A stretch of 64,000 bases of DNA from Nonomuraea guangzhouensis (GTDB taxonomy: Bacteria; Actinomycetota; Actinomycetes; Streptosporangiales; Streptosporangiaceae). Made by a program: the position numbers and the translations under genes. The stretch covers positions 1 to 64,000 of the forward strand of contig NZ_JAHKRM010000013.1 of assembly GCF_019396345.1 (NCBI RefSeq), read 5' to 3'. Below the pieces are notes generated by a model. The model was not told the DNA's origin. It ran no database searches and was given only the letters and a program-made list of their open reading frames with translations. How positions within the stretch are numbered: the first letter of the stretch is position 1; the number at the start of each line of letters is the position of its first letter. Shown one piece after another: positions 34,805 through 43,310 of the stretch.

Positions 34805-35740
34805 ATGGTCACTATCCGCGCGTTCGCCTCGGGGGATGAGACCTCCCTGATCGACGCCTGGAACCGCAGCATGCCAGGCGATCCCACGACCTCCGGATGG
34901 TTCCGCGACTGCGTACTGCTCGATCCGAACTTCGACCCCGAAGGGCTCCGGGTCGCCGTGATCGACGGGCGGGTGGCCGGCTGCGCGTACGCCGTGCGCA
35001 GGCTGACCCCGCTCGCCCCAGGCACCGACCTGGAGCCGGAGACGGGCTGGATCCCGTTCTTCTTCGTCGCGCCCGAGCAGCGCGGGGGCGGGCTCGGGCG
35101 GCGGCTGCTCGGCGAGGCGATCGCCTTCCTCGAGGCCCAGGGCAGGACCAGGATCGACTTCTCCTCCTACACGCCCAACTACGTGCTGCCGGGCGCCGAT
35201 GCCGAGCTCTATCCCGACGGGTTCCGGCTGCTGGGCGAGCTGGGGTTCGAGACGCTCTACTCGCCGGTCGCGATGGACCGCACGCTGGTCGGTTACGCGA
35301 TGCCGGACGAGGTGCGCGCGCTGCGGGCCAAGCGCGAGAGCGAGGGGTACGCCTTCCGCAGCCCGTACGAGGGCGAGTTACCAGAACTGATCCGGTTCGC
35401 GGCCGACGTCTTCAACCCGGACTGGGGCGAGGCGATCCGGCAGCACCGCGACACCAAACGCATGATCATCGCGAAGAACAAGGGGATCGCCGGGTTCGCG
35501 TTGTACGGGGCCTACCGGGGGATTCCCGAGCGGTTCGGGCCGTTCGGGGTTGATCCGGAGGAGCGGGGCACCGGGCTCGGCAAGATCCTCCTCCACCTGA
35601 CCATGACCATGATGCGGTCCGAGGCCTTGCACAGCTCCTGGTTCCTGTGGACCGGTGAGACCAGCCCGGCCGGCCACCTCTACACCAGGGCCGGCTACCA
35701 GGTCACCAGGCGCTTCCACGTGATGAGGCGGTCGGCGTGA
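34805..35740 (+). CDS. Tandem GNAT-domain acetyltransferase
   Basis: A 311-residue protein with two GNAT folds in a row. The acetyl-CoA motif of the first is VAPEQRGGGLGRRLL (about 88-102) and of the second VDPEERGTGLGKILL (about 249-263). Tandem GNATs include mycothiol synthase MshD, but many others exist and this one shows no decisive MshD feature that I can name. ATG 34805 is chosen because the domain begins VTIRAFASGD and no ribosome site precedes it, consistent with a leaderless message. It is followed after overlap by a PIG-L gene (GTG at 35737 inside its last codons) and an oligopeptide-type transporter, so the target is probably an imported amino compound. Confidence 0.85.
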   Translation: MVTIRAFASGDETSLIDAWNRSMPGDPTTSGWFRDCVLLDPNFDPEGLRVAVIDGRVAGCAYAVRRLTPLAPGTDLEPETGWIPFFFVAPEQRGGGLGRRLLGEAIAFLEAQGRTRIDFSSYTPNYVLPGADAELYPDGFRLLGELGFETLYSPVAMDRTLVGYAMPDEVRALRAKRESEGYAFRSPYEGELPELIRFAADVFNPDWGEAIRQHRDTKRMIIAKNKGIAGFALYGAYRGIPERFGPFGVDPEERGTGLGKILLHLTMTMMRSEALHSSWFLWTGETSPAGHLYTRAGYQVTRRFHVMRRSA

Positions 35741-36447
35741 CCCACGTGCTCGCCATCGGCGCCCACGCGGGCGACCTCGACCTGACGGCGGGCGCCGTAC
35801 TCGCCCAGCACGTCCTGCGCGGCGACCGCGCGACGCTGCTGCACCTCACGCTCGGCGAGCGCGGCCACCCGCGCCTGCCCATCCCCGACTACGCCGAGCA
35901 GAAGCGCGCCGAGGCGGAGAGGTTCGCCGAGGCGATCGGCGCGGGCGTGCGCTTCCTCGACTACGAGGACGGCCTGCTGCCCGAGGACGAGGACGTCAAG
36001 CTGCGGGTCGGCGACCTGATCAGGGAGCTCAGGCCGGACGTCATCCTCACCCACTGGAGCGAGTCCATCCACAAGGACCACGCCCGCACCCACCGGATCG
36101 TGCAGGACGCCCGCTTCTACGGCGGCCTGAAAACGCTCGAGCGCGAGCTGCCCGCGTACTGGGCGAGCGAGCTCTACTACGCGGACAACTGGGAGGACGC
36201 CGACGGCTACACGCCCGACGTGTTCGTCGACCTGTCCGACGAGGCCTACGAGGTCTGGTCGGCGGCGATCACGGGTTACGCGTACGCCCGAGGAGAGACG
36301 TACGGCTTCCCGTACGTGGACTACTACCGCGCGCTGACGATCGTGCGCGGTGCACCCGCCGGATTCCGCCGAGCCCAGGCGTTCGCCGCCCCGAAGGGCT
36401 CCCGTGATCTCCGGGTGCGCTACTTCGGAAAGGCGGCATCCCCATGA
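35737..36447 (+). CDS. PIG-L family protein with altered metal/base motif
   Basis: A 236-residue member of the PIG-L/LmbE family, zinc hydrolases that remove acetyl groups from N-acetylglucosamine-type compounds (for example MshB). The first motif, normally AHPDD, is AHAGD (residues 9-13): zinc ligands His10 and Asp13 remain, but the position of the catalytic-base Asp is Gly12. The third ligand region IHKDHARTH (111-119) is present. A distinct subfamily with GAHAGD seems to exist in other bacteria (recollection), so this may use another base. GTG 35737 overlaps the acetyltransferase stop, and its own stop overlaps the transporter lipoprotein start (ATGA at 36444). Confidence 0.88.
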   Translation: MTHVLAIGAHAGDLDLTAGAVLAQHVLRGDRATLLHLTLGERGHPRLPIPDYAEQKRAEAERFAEAIGAGVRFLDYEDGLLPEDEDVKLRVGDLIRELRPDVILTHWSESIHKDHARTHRIVQDARFYGGLKTLERELPAYWASELYYADNWEDADGYTPDVFVDLSDEAYEVWSAAITGYAYARGETYGFPYVDYYRALTIVRGAPAGFRRAQAFAAPKGSRDLRVRYFGKAASP

Positions 36448-38054
36448 AACGGAGCCTGGTGGTCAGCGCGGCTCTGGTCGTCGCGGTGGCAGGCTGTTCG
36501 AGCGGCGGGTCCACGGGCAAGAGCGCCGCCGCTTCGCCGCCATTGGTCATCCATGCGGTGGACGCGGGCACCTTCCAGGAGGACTTCAACCCGTACCACC
36601 TGGAGAACGTGAACTTCGGCACGTCCGGGATGATCTACGAGACGCTGGAGTTCTTCAACAAGCTCAAACCCGGCGAGATCACCCCCTGGCTGGCCCTGGA
36701 GCACCAGTGGTCCGGCGACGGGAAGACGATCACCTTCACCCTCCGGGACGGGGTGAAGTGGACCGACGGGCAGCCGTTCACCGCCGACGACGTGGTCTTC
36801 TCCTTCGACCTGCTCAGCAAGAACCCCGAGCTCAACAGGAGCGCGCTGGAGATCGCGGGCACCAAGGCGCTCGCGCCGGACAAGGTGCAGATCACCTTCA
36901 AGTCCACGTCGTACGCCAAGCTCTACAACATCGCCGGCAACACCCCCATCGTGCCCAAGCACCTGTGGGAGAAGCAGCAGGATCCGGTCACGTTCACCAA
37001 TCCCAAGCCGGTCGGCACCGGGCCGTACAAGCTGTCGAAGTTCAGCGCGCAGCTCTACGAGATGGAGAAGAACCCCGGCTACTGGCAGCCGGGCAAGCCG
37101 GAGGTGCCGACGCTGAAGTTCCCCGCCTACACCGCCAACGCGGTGCAGACGGCGCTCCAGCAGGGCGAGCTCGACTGGGCGGGCGCGTTCGTGCCCGACA
37201 TCGAGAAGATCTACGTCCAGGGAAAGCCGGAGGTCAACAAGTTCTTCTTCCCGCCCGAGGGCGTGGTGACGCTGCTGCCGAACCAGGCCAACCCGACCCT
37301 GGCCAAACCCGAGGTGCGGCAGGCCATCAGCCTGGCCGTCGACCGGGACAAGCTCGTACGGGTGGCCGAGCGCGGCTACACCAAGGCGGCGCACCCGACC
37401 GGCGTGCCGATGCCGGGTGGCGAGGCCTACCTGCCGCCGGAGTACAAGGACGCGGCCTTCAAGGTGGACGTCGAGAAGGCCAAGGAGCTGCTCAAGGGCG
37501 TCGACCCGGCCAAGCTGAGCTTCACCCTGCTGGTGCCCTCGCCGTTCACCGACTGGGTGAACGCCGCCCAGCTCATCAGGGAGGACCTGGCCAAGGTCGG
37601 CATCAAGGTGGACACGCGCGGGGTGGCGTTCGCGGACTGGGTGTCCAAGGTCGGCAAGGGCGACTACGACCTGTCGATCAGGGCCACGCCCTCCGGGCCC
37701 ACGCCGTACTTCCAGCTGCGCACGATGCTCTACGGCGACCTCGCCCTTCCGGTCGGCAAGGCGGCGACCGGCAACTACGAGCGGTGGAAGGACGCCGAGA
37801 CCGACAAGCTGATCGACGCGTACGCGGCCACCGAGGACCAGGCCGAGCAGGAGAAGACCGTCCAGGCGCTGGGCAAGATCATGGTGGAGAAGCTGCCGAC
37901 GGTGCCGCTGTTCTACAGCGCCGCCTGGTCGCAGTACCGGACGGACAAGTATGTCGGCTGGCCCTCCGAGCAGGACCCGTACGCGATGCCCTCGCCGTAC
38001 ACCTCGCCCGACGCCGCCGTGGTCCTGCTCCACCTGAAGCCGGCGGCCAAGTGA
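36444..38054 (+). CDS. ABC transporter substrate-binding lipoprotein, family 5
   Basis: A 536-residue solute-binding lipoprotein of the oligopeptide/nickel family 5. The signal peptide ends in a lipobox VAGC with Cys18 as lipidation site, followed by a Ser/Gly linker. Conserved family segments are the RDGVKWTDGQPFTADDVVFS region, VGTGPYKL and the PEVRQAISLAVDRDKLV helix. It would capture ligands at the outer membrane face for the two permeases encoded next. Family 5 members bind peptides, but also oligosaccharides and opines; the neighbouring acetyltransferase and PIG-L genes suggest an amino-sugar-like or amide ligand. This is inference. Overlaps of four bases link it to both neighbours. Confidence 0.93.
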   Translation: MKRSLVVSAALVVAVAGCSSGGSTGKSAAASPPLVIHAVDAGTFQEDFNPYHLENVNFGTSGMIYETLEFFNKLKPGEITPWLALEHQWSGDGKTITFTLRDGVKWTDGQPFTADDVVFSFDLLSKNPELNRSALEIAGTKALAPDKVQITFKSTSYAKLYNIAGNTPIVPKHLWEKQQDPVTFTNPKPVGTGPYKLSKFSAQLYEMEKNPGYWQPGKPEVPTLKFPAYTANAVQTALQQGELDWAGAFVPDIEKIYVQGKPEVNKFFFPPEGVVTLLPNQANPTLAKPEVRQAISLAVDRDKLVRVAERGYTKAAHPTGVPMPGGEAYLPPEYKDAAFKVDVEKAKELLKGVDPAKLSFTLLVPSPFTDWVNAAQLIREDLAKVGIKVDTRGVAFADWVSKVGKGDYDLSIRATPSGPTPYFQLRTMLYGDLALPVGKAATGNYERWKDAETDKLIDAYAATEDQAEQEKTVQALGKIMVEKLPTVPLFYSAAWSQYRTDKYVGWPSEQDPYAMPSPYTSPDAAVVLLHLKPAAK

Positions 38055-39031
38055 GGTTTCTGGCCAGGCGGCTCGGGTTCTATCTCCTCACGGCCTGGGC
38101 CGCCGTCACGCTCAACTTCCTCATCCCCCGGCTCATGCCGGGGGACCCGGTCGAGCTGCTGGTCGCCCGGATGAGGGGCACCGTGGACCCCGCCGCCATC
38201 GACGCGATGCGGCGGGCCTTCGGGATCAGTGACGCGAGCCTGTGGCAGCAGTATCTGGACTATCTGGGCAATCTCGCTCATGGGGAACTCGGCCGCTCGA
38301 TCACCTTCTTTCCCACCGAAGTGTCCGCCGTCATCGCCGATGCCCTGCCCTGGACGCTCGGGCTGGTCGGCGTGGCCACCTTGATCAGTTACCTCGCCGG
38401 CACCTCGCTCGGCGTGCTGATGGCGTGGAAGCGCGGCACCTGGCTCGACGGGGTGCTGCCCGCCGCCACGTTCATGCACGCCGTGCCCTACTTCTGGGTG
38501 GCGCTGGCGCTGGTGTTCGTCTTCGGGGTGACGCTGAAGTGGTTCCCCGTCTCCCGGGCGTACGGGCTGGACGTGGTGCCCGGCTTCACCGGGGAGTTCG
38601 CCGCCAGCGTGCTCTACCACGCGGCGCTGCCCGCCGTCACGATCGTGGTGGCCTCGATGGCCGACCGGATCCTCGGCATGCGCAACGTCATGGTGACCAC
38701 GCTCGGTGAGGACTACGTGGTGATGGCCGAGGCCAAGGGGCTGACCAGCCGCCGCGTCATGTGGGCGTACGCGGCCCGCAACGCGATCCTGCCCAACATC
38801 ACCAGCTTCGCGCTGTCGCTCGGCTTCGTGGTGGGCGGCTCGGTGCTGACGGAGATCGTGTTCTCCTATCCGGGAATCGGGTCGATGCTCCTCAAAGGCG
38901 TGGAGAACGAGGACTTCCCTCTCATGCAGGGCATCTTCCTCGTCATCTCGCTGGCCGTGCTCGTCGCCAACTTCCTGGCCGACCTCGCGTACGTGGTCCT
39001 CGACCCCCGCACCAGGCAGGAGGCCCCATGA
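38051..39031 (+). CDS. ABC transporter permease, DppB/OppB type
   Basis: A 326-residue inner-membrane permease with six predicted helices. It begins RFLARRLGFYLLTAWAAVTLNFLIPRLMPGDP, the hallmark DppB/OppB N-terminus, and carries the cytoplasmic EAA loop (about 220-245, EDYVVMAEAKGL-x-RRVMWAYAARNA) that docks to the ATPase. The GTG at 38051 overlaps the lipoprotein stop (GTGA). It forms a heterodimer with the next permease. Confidence 0.94.
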   Translation: MRFLARRLGFYLLTAWAAVTLNFLIPRLMPGDPVELLVARMRGTVDPAAIDAMRRAFGISDASLWQQYLDYLGNLAHGELGRSITFFPTEVSAVIADALPWTLGLVGVATLISYLAGTSLGVLMAWKRGTWLDGVLPAATFMHAVPYFWVALALVFVFGVTLKWFPVSRAYGLDVVPGFTGEFAASVLYHAALPAVTIVVASMADRILGMRNVMVTTLGEDYVVMAEAKGLTSRRVMWAYAARNAILPNITSFALSLGFVVGGSVLTEIVFSYPGIGSMLLKGVENEDFPLMQGIFLVISLAVLVANFLADLAYVVLDPRTRQEAP

Positions 39032-39855
39032 AGATCAGGATCGGGGCGGGCATCCTCGTCTTCTTCGCGCTGATGGCGATCTTCGGGCCGCTGCTCATCG
39101 GCGCCGACCCGGCCGCCACCAGCGACGACGGCCTCCAGGGCCCGTCGGCCGCGCACTGGCTCGGCACCACGCAGACCGGCCAGGACATCCTCACCCAGAT
39201 CGTGTACGGCGCGCGCATCTCGATGGGCGTGGGCCTGCTGTCGGCGGTCATCGCCACACTGCTGGCCGTGGCGGTGGGCCTGGTCGGCGGCTACTTCGGC
39301 GGCGCGATCGACGAGACGTTCTCCGTGCTGACCAACATCTTCCTGGTGCTGCCCTCGCTGCCGCTGATCATCGTCCTGGCGGGCTACCTGCCGCAGCGCG
39401 GCGTCGCCTCGGTCGCGGTGGTGATCGCCGTCACCGGCTGGGCCTGGGGTGCCCGCGTCCTGCGTGCCCAGACCCTGTCGGTACGGCGGCGCGACTTCGT
39501 CGAGGCGGCGCGGGCCAGCGGCGAACGGCCCTTGCGGATCATCTTCTTCGAGATCCTGCCCGTGCTGCTGCCCGTCATCGCCACCAGCTTCCTGGCCACG
39601 GTCGTCGGCGCGATCCTGGCCGAGGCCGGGCTGTCCTTCCTCGGCCTGGCCGACCTGTCGACCGTCAGCTGGGGGAGCATGCTGTACTTCGCGCAGAACG
39701 GGCAGGCGCTGCTCATCGGGGCGTGGTGGTGGTTCCTCCCGCCGGGGCTGTGCATCGCGCTGATCGGCACCGGGCTGGCGCTGGTCAACTTCGGCATCGA
39801 CGAGATCGCCAACCCCCGCCTGCGCACCATCAAGGTCCGGAAGGCTCGCACATGA
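39028..39855 (+). CDS. ABC transporter permease, DppC/OppC type
   Basis: The 275-residue second permease. It has an N-terminal helix, the HWLGTTQTGQDILTQIVYGARIS motif shared by DppC/OppC proteins, further helices, and the EAA loop RRRDFVEAARASGERPLRIIFFEILP. The usual longer cytoplasmic N-terminus of DppC is short here. ATG 39028 overlaps the previous stop (ATGA), and its own stop overlaps the next start. Confidence 0.94.
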   Translation: MKIRIGAGILVFFALMAIFGPLLIGADPAATSDDGLQGPSAAHWLGTTQTGQDILTQIVYGARISMGVGLLSAVIATLLAVAVGLVGGYFGGAIDETFSVLTNIFLVLPSLPLIIVLAGYLPQRGVASVAVVIAVTGWAWGARVLRAQTLSVRRRDFVEAARASGERPLRIIFFEILPVLLPVIATSFLATVVGAILAEAGLSFLGLADLSTVSWGSMLYFAQNGQALLIGAWWWFLPPGLCIALIGTGLALVNFGIDEIANPRLRTIKVRKART

Positions 39856-40838
39856 ACGTGCTGGAGATCCGCGAGCTCAGCGTCGACTACCACTCGGGCG
39901 GCGGAGCCGTGCACGCTGTCGCCGACGTCTCGCTCGACCTGCGCCGGGGCGAGATCCTCGGCCTCGCGGGGGAGAGCGGCAGCGGCAAGTCGACGCTGGC
40001 CAACGCCGTCGCCCGGCTGCTGCGCCCGCCGGCGGCGATCACCTCGGGCTCCGTCGTCTACCACCGCAGGGACGGCGGGCCGGTCGACGTGCTCGGGCTC
40101 GACCGTGGCGCGCTGCGCGCCTTCCGCTGGAAGGAGCTGGCGGTCGTCTTCCAGAGCGCCATGAACGCGCTCAACCCGGTCAGCGCGATCGGCGCCCAGA
40201 TCGACGACGTGCTCCGCGTCCACGTCCCGCGCATGTCACGCAAGGAGCGCGTCGAGCGGACGGCCGAGCTGCTGCGCCGCGTCGGCATCGGCGCCGACCG
40301 TCGGCGCGGCTACCCGCACGAGCTGTCGGGCGGCATGCGCCAGCGCGCCGCGATCGCCATCGCGCTGGCGCTCAACCCCGAGATCATCATCATGGACGAG
40401 CCGACCACCGCGCTCGACGTGGTCGTCCAGCGCGAGATCCTGCACGAGATCAGGGCCCTGCGGGAGGAGTACGGCTTCGCGGTCGTGTTCATCACGCACG
40501 ACCTGTCCCTGCTCATGGAGATCTCCGACCGGATCGCCATCATGTACGCGGGCCGGGTGGTGGAGACCGGCTCGGCCAAGACGCTGCACAAGGCGCCCAG
40601 CCACCCGTACACGCTGGGCCTGCTGCGCTCCTTCCCCCGGCTGCACGGCCCGCGCGAGGAACTGCTCGGCATCCCGGGCACCCCGCCCGACCTGCGATCA
40701 CCACCGCCGGGCTGCGCGTTCCACCCGCGCTGCCGCTTCGCGATGGACGCGTGCTCCGAGCGCCGCCCCGAGCTGGTCCCGGGCGCGGAAGGGCAGGTCG
40801 CGTGCCTGCTGAACGACGACACGGGAGTGCGCCAGTGA
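39852..40838 (+). CDS. ABC transporter ATP-binding protein, DppD/OppD type
   Basis: A 328-residue nucleotide-binding subunit. Walker A GESGSGKST (about 40-48), Q-loop FQSAMNALNP, signature LSGGMRQR, Walker B IIIMDEPTTALD and H-loop ITHD are intact. The C-terminal oligopeptide/dipeptide extension with four cysteines (CAFHPRCRFAMDAC and AC near the end) may carry an iron-sulfur cluster as found in this family. ATG 39852 overlaps the permease stop (ATGA). Confidence 0.95.
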   Translation: MNVLEIRELSVDYHSGGGAVHAVADVSLDLRRGEILGLAGESGSGKSTLANAVARLLRPPAAITSGSVVYHRRDGGPVDVLGLDRGALRAFRWKELAVVFQSAMNALNPVSAIGAQIDDVLRVHVPRMSRKERVERTAELLRRVGIGADRRRGYPHELSGGMRQRAAIAIALALNPEIIIMDEPTTALDVVVQREILHEIRALREEYGFAVVFITHDLSLLMEISDRIAIMYAGRVVETGSAKTLHKAPSHPYTLGLLRSFPRLHGPREELLGIPGTPPDLRSPPPGCAFHPRCRFAMDACSERRPELVPGAEGQVACLLNDDTGVRQ

Positions 40839-41836
40839 GCGGCGAGATCGTCCTGGAGGGCCGGAACCTCACCAAGCACTTCACCGCCGCGCGCGGTCCA
40901 CGCGGCCGGTTCGGGAAGCGGCCGCCGGTGCGCGCGGTAGAGGACGTGTCCCTCGCGCTGCGCGCCGGGACGGTGACCGCGCTGGTCGGGGAGAGCGGCT
41001 GCGGCAAGAGTACGGTGGCGCGGCTGCTCGCCCAGGTGTACCCGGCGACCTCGGGTGAGGTGCTGCTGCGCGGCGAGCGGGTGCGGGCGCATCGCGGGGC
41101 GGCGTTCCGCGACTACCGGCGGCAGGTGCAGCTGATCTTCCAGGACCCGTTCGCGTCGCTGAACCCGTTCCACCGGGTCCGCTACCACCTGGCCCGGCCG
41201 CTGCGCATCCACCGGCATGTCCGCTCGAACGCTCACGAACAGGAGCTGGTCGCCGAACTGCTCGAACGGGTCAGCCTCACCCCGGTCACCCAGTTCATGG
41301 ACAAGATGCCGCACGAGCTGTCGGGCGGACAGCGCCAGCGGGTGGCGATCGCCCGCGCGCTGGCCGTGCGGCCCCTCGCGCTGATCGCCGACGAACCGGT
41401 GTCGATGCTGGACGTGTCGATCCGGCTCGGCGTGCTGCGGCTGCTGGAGCGGCTGGCCGACGAGAGCGGGCTGGCGCTTCTCTACATCACGCACGACATC
41501 GCCAGCGCGCGTTACTTCGCCGAGGACATCACGGTCATGTACGCCGGGCGGCTCATCGAGAGCGGTGACGGCGAGTCACTCACCCAGTCGCCCGCCCATC
41601 CCTACACCAAGCTGCTGCTGGCGTCCGCGCCCGATCCCGGCCGGGTGACGCCACCGGAGACGACGCGTCACGGTGAGCCGCCGAGCCTGATCGAGCCGCC
41701 GAGCGGGTGCCGGTTCCATCCGCGCTGCCCGGTGGCGCTGCCGGTCTGCTCGGAGCGGGTGCCCGGCCGAACCGAGCTGGGCGAGGGGCGCTGGACGCAC
41801 TGCTGGCAGGCCGAGGAGACGGCGCTCACGCGGTGA
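40835..41836 (+). CDS. ABC transporter ATP-binding protein, DppF/OppF type
   Basis: The second nucleotide-binding subunit, 333 residues, pairing with the previous one. It has Walker A GESGCGKST, Q-loop FQDPFASLNPF, signature LSGGQRQR, Walker B LIADEPVSMLD and H-loop ITHD. As in other OppF-type subunits the C-terminal extension has cysteines (CRFHPRCP, PVC and HCW). GTG 40835 overlaps the previous stop. Its stop lies four bases from the stop of the convergent WYL regulator gene. It ends the seven-gene operon. Confidence 0.95.
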   Translation: MSGEIVLEGRNLTKHFTAARGPRGRFGKRPPVRAVEDVSLALRAGTVTALVGESGCGKSTVARLLAQVYPATSGEVLLRGERVRAHRGAAFRDYRRQVQLIFQDPFASLNPFHRVRYHLARPLRIHRHVRSNAHEQELVAELLERVSLTPVTQFMDKMPHELSGGQRQRVAIARALAVRPLALIADEPVSMLDVSIRLGVLRLLERLADESGLALLYITHDIASARYFAEDITVMYAGRLIESGDGESLTQSPAHPYTKLLLASAPDPGRVTPPETTRHGEPPSLIEPPSGCRFHPRCPVALPVCSERVPGRTELGEGRWTHCWQAEETALTR

Positions 41837-41840
41837 GCGC

Positions 41841-42812
41841 TCAGCCGTAGCGGCGGGTCAGTTCCGCGGCCGTGGCGGCGACGCGCTCGCGGAGCTCGGC
41901 GGGGGCGAGGACCTCGACGTCCGTGCCGATCCGGAGGAACTCGCCCGCCGCGTGCTCGATCGACTCGATCGGGACCGTCACCCGGGTCCAGCCCTCGTCG
42001 TCGGGCGGCTGCGCGGTCTCCTTCGCCGCCGCCACCACGCCGGGCGTCATCAGGTTGGCCAGCAGCCGCATCCCCTGCGGCGACAGCCGGACCACCGCCT
42101 CGCCCCACCGCAGCCTGGCCTCGAACTCGGCCAGATACGCCTGCCAGTAGGCGGCCAGGTCGAAGTCGCCGGGCCGGGTGAAGCGCTCGGGCAGCGGGTG
42201 CAGGCTGAGGATCTGCGACACCCGGTAGGTGCGTACCTGGTCACCGGACCGCGCCACCAGGTACCAGAGCCCGGCCTTGACCACCAGCCCGTACGGCTCC
42301 AGCCGCCGATCGACCTCCTGGGGCGCCTTCCAGCGGCGGTATCTGACCTCCACCACGCGCTCGTTCCACACGGCGTCGGCCACGGCGGGCAGGTGCGTCA
42401 CCGGCTGCGGGTCGCGGTACCAGGTCGGCGCGTCGAGGTGGAAGCGTTCCTGGATCCGCCCGGCCCGGTCGCGCAGCTCGATCGGCAGCGCGGCCATCAG
42501 CTTGAGCTGCGCGGCCGTCACCACGGCGCCCAGCCCCAGCTCGGCCGCGGGGCCCGGCAGCCCGGCGAGGAACAGCGACTCGGCCTCGTCCGTGGTCAGC
42601 CCGGTGAGCCTGGTGCGGTAGCCGTCGAGGAGCTGGTAGCCGCCCTTCGGCCCGGCGTCGCCGTACAGCGGGATGCCCGCGGTGTGCAGCGACTCGACGT
42701 CGCGGTAGATCGTCCGCACCGAGACCTCGAGCCGGTCGGCCAGTTCCTGGGCCGTCATGCGCCCCCGCGTCTGCAGCAGCAGGAGGAGGGAGACCAGCCG
42801 GGAAGCACGCAT
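41841..42812 (-). CDS. WYL-domain transcriptional regulator
   Basis: A 323-residue regulator with an N-terminal HTH-11 winged helix (MRASRLVSLLLLLQTRGRMTAQELADRLEVS then RTIYRDVESL) and a WYL domain in the middle (about 150-220; here the motif region reads LVVKAGLWYLVARSGDQVRTYRVSQI), followed by a C-terminal WCX-type extension. Such proteins sense small molecules or nucleic acids through the WYL fold. The ATG at 42812 abuts a perfect palindrome in the 45-base divergent gap to the DUF1579-like gene, so it most likely controls that gene and itself. Confidence 0.92.
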   Translation of the reverse strand: MRASRLVSLLLLLQTRGRMTAQELADRLEVSVRTIYRDVESLHTAGIPLYGDAGPKGGYQLLDGYRTRLTGLTTDEAESLFLAGLPGPAAELGLGAVVTAAQLKLMAALPIELRDRAGRIQERFHLDAPTWYRDPQPVTHLPAVADAVWNERVVEVRYRRWKAPQEVDRRLEPYGLVVKAGLWYLVARSGDQVRTYRVSQILSLHPLPERFTRPGDFDLAAYWQAYLAEFEARLRWGEAVVRLSPQGMRLLANLMTPGVVAAAKETAQPPDDEGWTRVTVPIESIEHAAGEFLRIGTDVEVLAPAELRERVAATAAELTRRYG

Positions 42813-42813
42813 T

Positions 42814-42836
42814 TCACTGACACTACCTGTCAGTGA
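42814..42836 (+). promoter_or_regulatory. Perfect 9-bp palindrome, probable WYL operator
   Basis: TCACTGACA (42814-42822) and TGTCAGTGA (42828-42836) pair perfectly around CTACC. The site lies between the divergent start codons at 42812 (minus) and 42858 (plus), the expected place for a shared operator. Confidence 0.8.
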
Positions 42837-42857
42837 CCCTGGTTTACGTTCAGCCGC

Positions 42858-43310
42858 ATGAACGACTTCGACTTCTTCGCCGGCTCCTGGAACGTCATCA
42901 ACCGCAGGCTCGTCAAGCCGCTGACGGGCAGCGATGAGTGGGACGAGTTCCCCGGCACCAGCGTGGCCAGCCGCCACTTCGACGGCGCGGCGAGCTTCGA
43001 CGAGATCAAGTGTCCGAGCAGGGGCTTCACCGGGCTGACCATCCGGATCTTCAACCCCGCGACCGAGCAGTGGTCCATCTATTGGGCGAGCACCACAAGG
43101 GGCACGCTCGACCCGACGCCCATGGTCGGCCGCTTCGACGGTGACCGGGGCGAGTTCTACGGCGAAGAGCAGCACGAGGGCGCGTCGGTACGCTGCCGGT
43201 TCATCTGGACCGTGCACGGCCCGGACGCCTGCCGGTGGGAGCAGGCGTTCTCGGCGGACGGCGAGCAGACCTGGGAGACGAACTGGACCATGGACTTCAC
43301 GCGGGCGTGA
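42858..43310 (+). CDS. Hypothetical protein, DUF1579/lipocalin-like
   Basis: A 150-residue soluble protein beginning MNDFDFFAGSWNVINRRL, with further beta-strand-rich segments (FTGLTIRIFNPATEQWSIYWAS, GEFYGEEQHEG). The aspartate/phenylalanine start and GSW motif resemble DUF1579-type small beta-barrels that are thought to bind hydrophobic ligands; no catalytic function is known. It is divergent from the WYL regulator and behind the palindrome, so it is probably its target. Its last 14 bases overlap the convergent gene that follows. Confidence 0.8.
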   Translation: MNDFDFFAGSWNVINRRLVKPLTGSDEWDEFPGTSVASRHFDGAASFDEIKCPSRGFTGLTIRIFNPATEQWSIYWASTTRGTLDPTPMVGRFDGDRGEFYGEEQHEGASVRCRFIWTVHGPDACRWEQAFSADGEQTWETNWTMDFTRA

